Both the position numbers and the translations under genes were made by a program. Source: Pseudomonas uvaldensis (GTDB lineage: Bacteria; Pseudomonadota; Gammaproteobacteria; Pseudomonadales; Pseudomonadaceae). Taken from it: a stretch of 64,000 nt of DNA. The notes below the pieces were generated by a model. The model did no database searches. It was not told the origin of the DNA and saw only the letters and a list, made by a program, of their open reading frames with translations. Positions 62,388-64,000 of this stretch are shown here, one piece after another; positions within the stretch are counted from its first letter, which is position 1; every line of letters begins with the position of its first letter. The stretch spans positions 100,031 to 164,030 of the forward strand of contig NZ_JAIWKS010000012.1 in assembly GCF_021271205.1 (NCBI RefSeq), read 5' to 3'.

Positions 62388-63287
62388 TCACGACGCGCTG
62401 CGTGCCTTGGCCACCCGTGAACCGGTCGGGCGACCCAGCACGTCACAGATCTGTCGGCCCGCGTGAATCAATGCATCCAGGTCAACCCCGGTTTCAATGC
62501 CCAAGCCGTTGAGCAAATACAGTACGTCTTCGGTGGCGACGTTACCGCTGGCGCCCTTGGCGTAGGGGCAGCCGCCGAGCCCGGCAATGGAGCTGTCGAA
62601 CACGGCGATGCCTTCCAGCAGGCTGGCGTACACATTGGCCATGGCTTGACCGTAGGTGTCATGGAAATGCCCGGCGAGCTTGCTACGCGGCACTTGTTCG
62701 CCGACCACCTCGAACATCCGGCGGGTGGCGCCTGCGGTGCCTGTGCCAATGGTGTCGCCCAGGGACACTTCATAGCAGCCCATCGCATACAACTCGCGGG
62801 CCACCCAGGCGACCTGCTCAGGCTTGACCGCGCCTTCGTACGGGCAGCCCAGTACGCAGGACACATAACCCCGCACGCTGACGCCGCTCTGCTTCGCAGC
62901 CTCCATGATCGGTGCGAAGCGGTTCAGGCTTTCCTTGATGGAGCAGTTAATGTTGCGCTGGGAAAACGCTTCGGACGCCGCGGCGAATACCGCCACCTCC
63001 GTGACGCCGGCCGCCAGTGCATCCTCGAACCCCCGCAGGTTCGGTGCCAGGGCGCCGTAGGTGACGCCGGGCTTGCGCTGGATTTGTGCAAACACGTCGG
63101 CGGAGCCGGCCATTTGCGGCACCCATTTGGGCGAGACAAAGCTGCCGACCTCGATGTAACCCAGGCCAGCGGCGCTCAAGGCATCCACCAGGCGAACTTT
63201 GTCGGCGACGCTGATGGGTTGGGCTTCATTCTGCAGGCCGTCGCGGGGGCCGACTTCGATCAGGCGTACAAAGGAGGGGAGGGACAT
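62388..63287 (-). CDS. liuE: Hydroxymethylglutaryl-CoA lyase
   Basis: A 299-residue TIM-barrel lyase that splits HMG-CoA to acetyl-CoA and acetoacetate, the last step of leucine catabolism. Active-site motifs: RLIEVGPRDGLQNE (Arg/Asp), AGHFHDTYGQAMANV (metal His pair) and AGLGGCPYAKGASGNVATED (catalytic Cys about 264). It is separate from liuABCD and follows liuR in the same direction. ATG at 63287 is preceded by GGTCAATCTCC-type sequence; no better start is visible. Confidence 0.94.
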   Translation of the reverse strand: MSLPSFVRLIEVGPRDGLQNEAQPISVADKVRLVDALSAAGLGYIEVGSFVSPKWVPQMAGSADVFAQIQRKPGVTYGALAPNLRGFEDALAAGVTEVAVFAAASEAFSQRNINCSIKESLNRFAPIMEAAKQSGVSVRGYVSCVLGCPYEGAVKPEQVAWVARELYAMGCYEVSLGDTIGTGTAGATRRMFEVVGEQVPRSKLAGHFHDTYGQAMANVYASLLEGIAVFDSSIAGLGGCPYAKGASGNVATEDVLYLLNGLGIETGVDLDALIHAGRQICDVLGRPTGSRVAKARSAS

Positions 63288-63323
63288 GGAGATTGACCTG
63301 TAGTGGTGGGGCTCATCAGGTCC

Positions 63324-63416
63324 AGTGTGGGAGCGGGCTTGCTCGCGAAAACGGTGTGTCAATCGACAGATGAGTCGAAATAAATCCGCGTTCGCGAGCA
63401 AGCCCGCTCCCACAAT
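63324..63416. repeat. REP inverted pair
   Basis: GTGTGGGAGCGGGCTTGCTCGCGAA and its reverse complement face each other between liuE and liuR. The transcript hairpin could adjust liuE relative to liuR expression. Confidence 0.85.
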
Positions 63417-63428
63417 GGATCCGTATCG

Positions 63429-63830
63429 TTACTGGACGGTTTTTTCACCCTTGAGCGTCTGCTCCAGCGCCTGGATGCAGCGTTCTTCGGCGGTGTCGAG
63501 TTCAAGCTTCATCTGTTCGATGTCGAGCAATTGCTGTTCGAGTTGTTCCCGGCGCTCGGCGATCTTGGCCAGCATGCTGTGCAGCTGTTTCTGGTTGCCG
63601 CTGGAAGGGTCGTAGAGTTCGATCAGTTCGCGGCATTCGGCCAGGGAAAAACCAATACGCTTGCCCCGCAGGATCAGTTTCAGACTGACCTTGTCCCGCG
63701 GCGAATAGATGCGTTCCTGCCCACGTCGTTCGGGGCTCAGCAAGCCTTGTTCCTCATAGAAACGAATGGCCCGGGTGGTGATGTCCAATTCGCGGGCAAG
63801 GTCGGAAATGCTGTAGGTCTGGCTGCTCAT
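63429..63830 (-). CDS. liuR: MerR-family regulator of leucine/isovalerate catabolism
   Basis: A 133-residue MerR-type regulator. The N-terminal winged helix is clear (YSISDLARELDITTRAIRFYEEQGLLSPERRGQERIYSPRDKVSLKLILRGKRIGFSLAE, about 6-66), followed by a long dimerisation coiled coil (IAERREQLEQQLLDIEQMKLELD). There are no Cys metal ligands, as in LiuR. It sits upstream of liuE, and a LiuR-type palindrome precedes its own gene, so it is probably autoregulated. Confidence 0.9.
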   Translation of the reverse strand: MSSQTYSISDLARELDITTRAIRFYEEQGLLSPERRGQERIYSPRDKVSLKLILRGKRIGFSLAECRELIELYDPSSGNQKQLHSMLAKIAERREQLEQQLLDIEQMKLELDTAEERCIQALEQTLKGEKTVQ

Positions 63831-63875
63831 GGAAGCGCTCGAAACGGAAGGGGCTGGGGCTAAGCTAATGGCAGG

Positions 63876-63891
63876 TTGACGTTCACGTCAA
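63876..63891. promoter_or_regulatory. LiuR-type operator before liuR
   Basis: TTGACGTTCACGTCAA is a nearly perfect 16-base palindrome 46 bases upstream of the liuR start. It has the same core as the two sites between liuA and the acyl-CoA synthetase gene. Confidence 0.8.
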
Positions 63892-63922
63892 GCAAAGCGC
63901 TCTGGAACTCAGGGACCCAAAA

Positions 63923-64000
63923 CCTGTGGGAGCGAGCCTGCTCGCGATAACGCGGCACCTTCAACATCAAAGCAACCTGATCCACCGCTATCGCGAGCAG
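63923..64000. repeat. REP pair, cut by the window end
   Basis: CCTGTGGGAGCGAGCCTGCTCGCGATAA is followed 45 bases later by CCGCTATCGCGAGCAG, the start of the opposite arm, at the last base of the window. Confidence 0.8.

Overview
The window is core chromosome of a Pseudomonas, most likely of the P. fluorescens complex. This is inferred from gene content and order (gltX-tRNA, leuCD/leuB/asd/fimV/truA/trpF/accD/folC/cvpA/purF/metZ, the liu cluster), high-GC codon use, the many 'GTGGGAGCGAGCCTGCTCGCGAT'-type REP inverted repeats between genes, and two Pseudomonas-type small RNAs. No plasmid, prophage, IS element or CRISPR array is visible.

Layout. 1-1555: end of gltX, then a doubled tRNA-Ala/tRNA-Glu operon. 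1.6-5.3 kb: TetR regulator, alpha/beta hydrolase, thioesterase, dusC and a small heat-shock gene with a sigma-32 promoter and a ROSE-like RNA thermometer. 5.3-9.6 kb: a five-PAS GGDEF-EAL protein and a LysR regulator. 9.7-24.6 kb: leucine, aspartate-family, tryptophan, fatty-acid and folate synthesis (leuC, leuD, leuB, asd, an asd-like paralogue without its catalytic Cys, trpF, accD, folC) plus fimV, truA, a SPOR protein and cvpA. 24.6-28.7 kb: purF, metZ, an SDR gene and tRNA-Val/Asp/Asp. 28.9-31.2 kb: a MocR-type regulator facing a LysE-family exporter gene that is broken by an exact 23-bp tandem duplication. 31.3-41.8 kb: accessory metabolism (PuuB-like oxidase, tRNA-Val, fadH, D-cysteine desulfhydrase-like enzyme, cytochrome b561), a short orphan VgrG, a YebC paralogue and a leucine-rich-repeat protein kinase.

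40.8-48.4 kb: a seven-gene operon combining a PotABCD-like ABC transporter with a three-subunit FAD/[2Fe-2S] oxidase of the opine oxidase/HcnABC/D-hydroxyproline dehydrogenase type, opposite an IclR regulator. 48.4-51.5 kb: an ECF sigma/anti-sigma pair divergent from a membrane-anchored catalase-fold protein and cytochrome b561, with two matching ECF-type promoters facing apart. 51.5-54.3 kb: an M14 carboxypeptidase, a PrrF sRNA with Fur box, a small Pseudomonas protein family member and a PrtR-like repressor whose S24 catalytic Ser and Lys are both substituted. 54.3-64 kb: leucine/isovalerate catabolism (liuABCD, an acyl-CoA synthetase, liuE, liuR) with three copies of a LiuR-type palindrome, and between the synthetase and liuE a CrcY-type sRNA with a sigma-54 promoter.

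The strongest items for a second look are the CrcY and PrrF sRNAs, the paired ECF promoters, the duplication-broken exporter, the catalytically dead S24 repressor, the LRR kinase and the transporter/oxidase operon of unknown substrate. Everything was read by eye; family names rest on motif recognition, not database searches.
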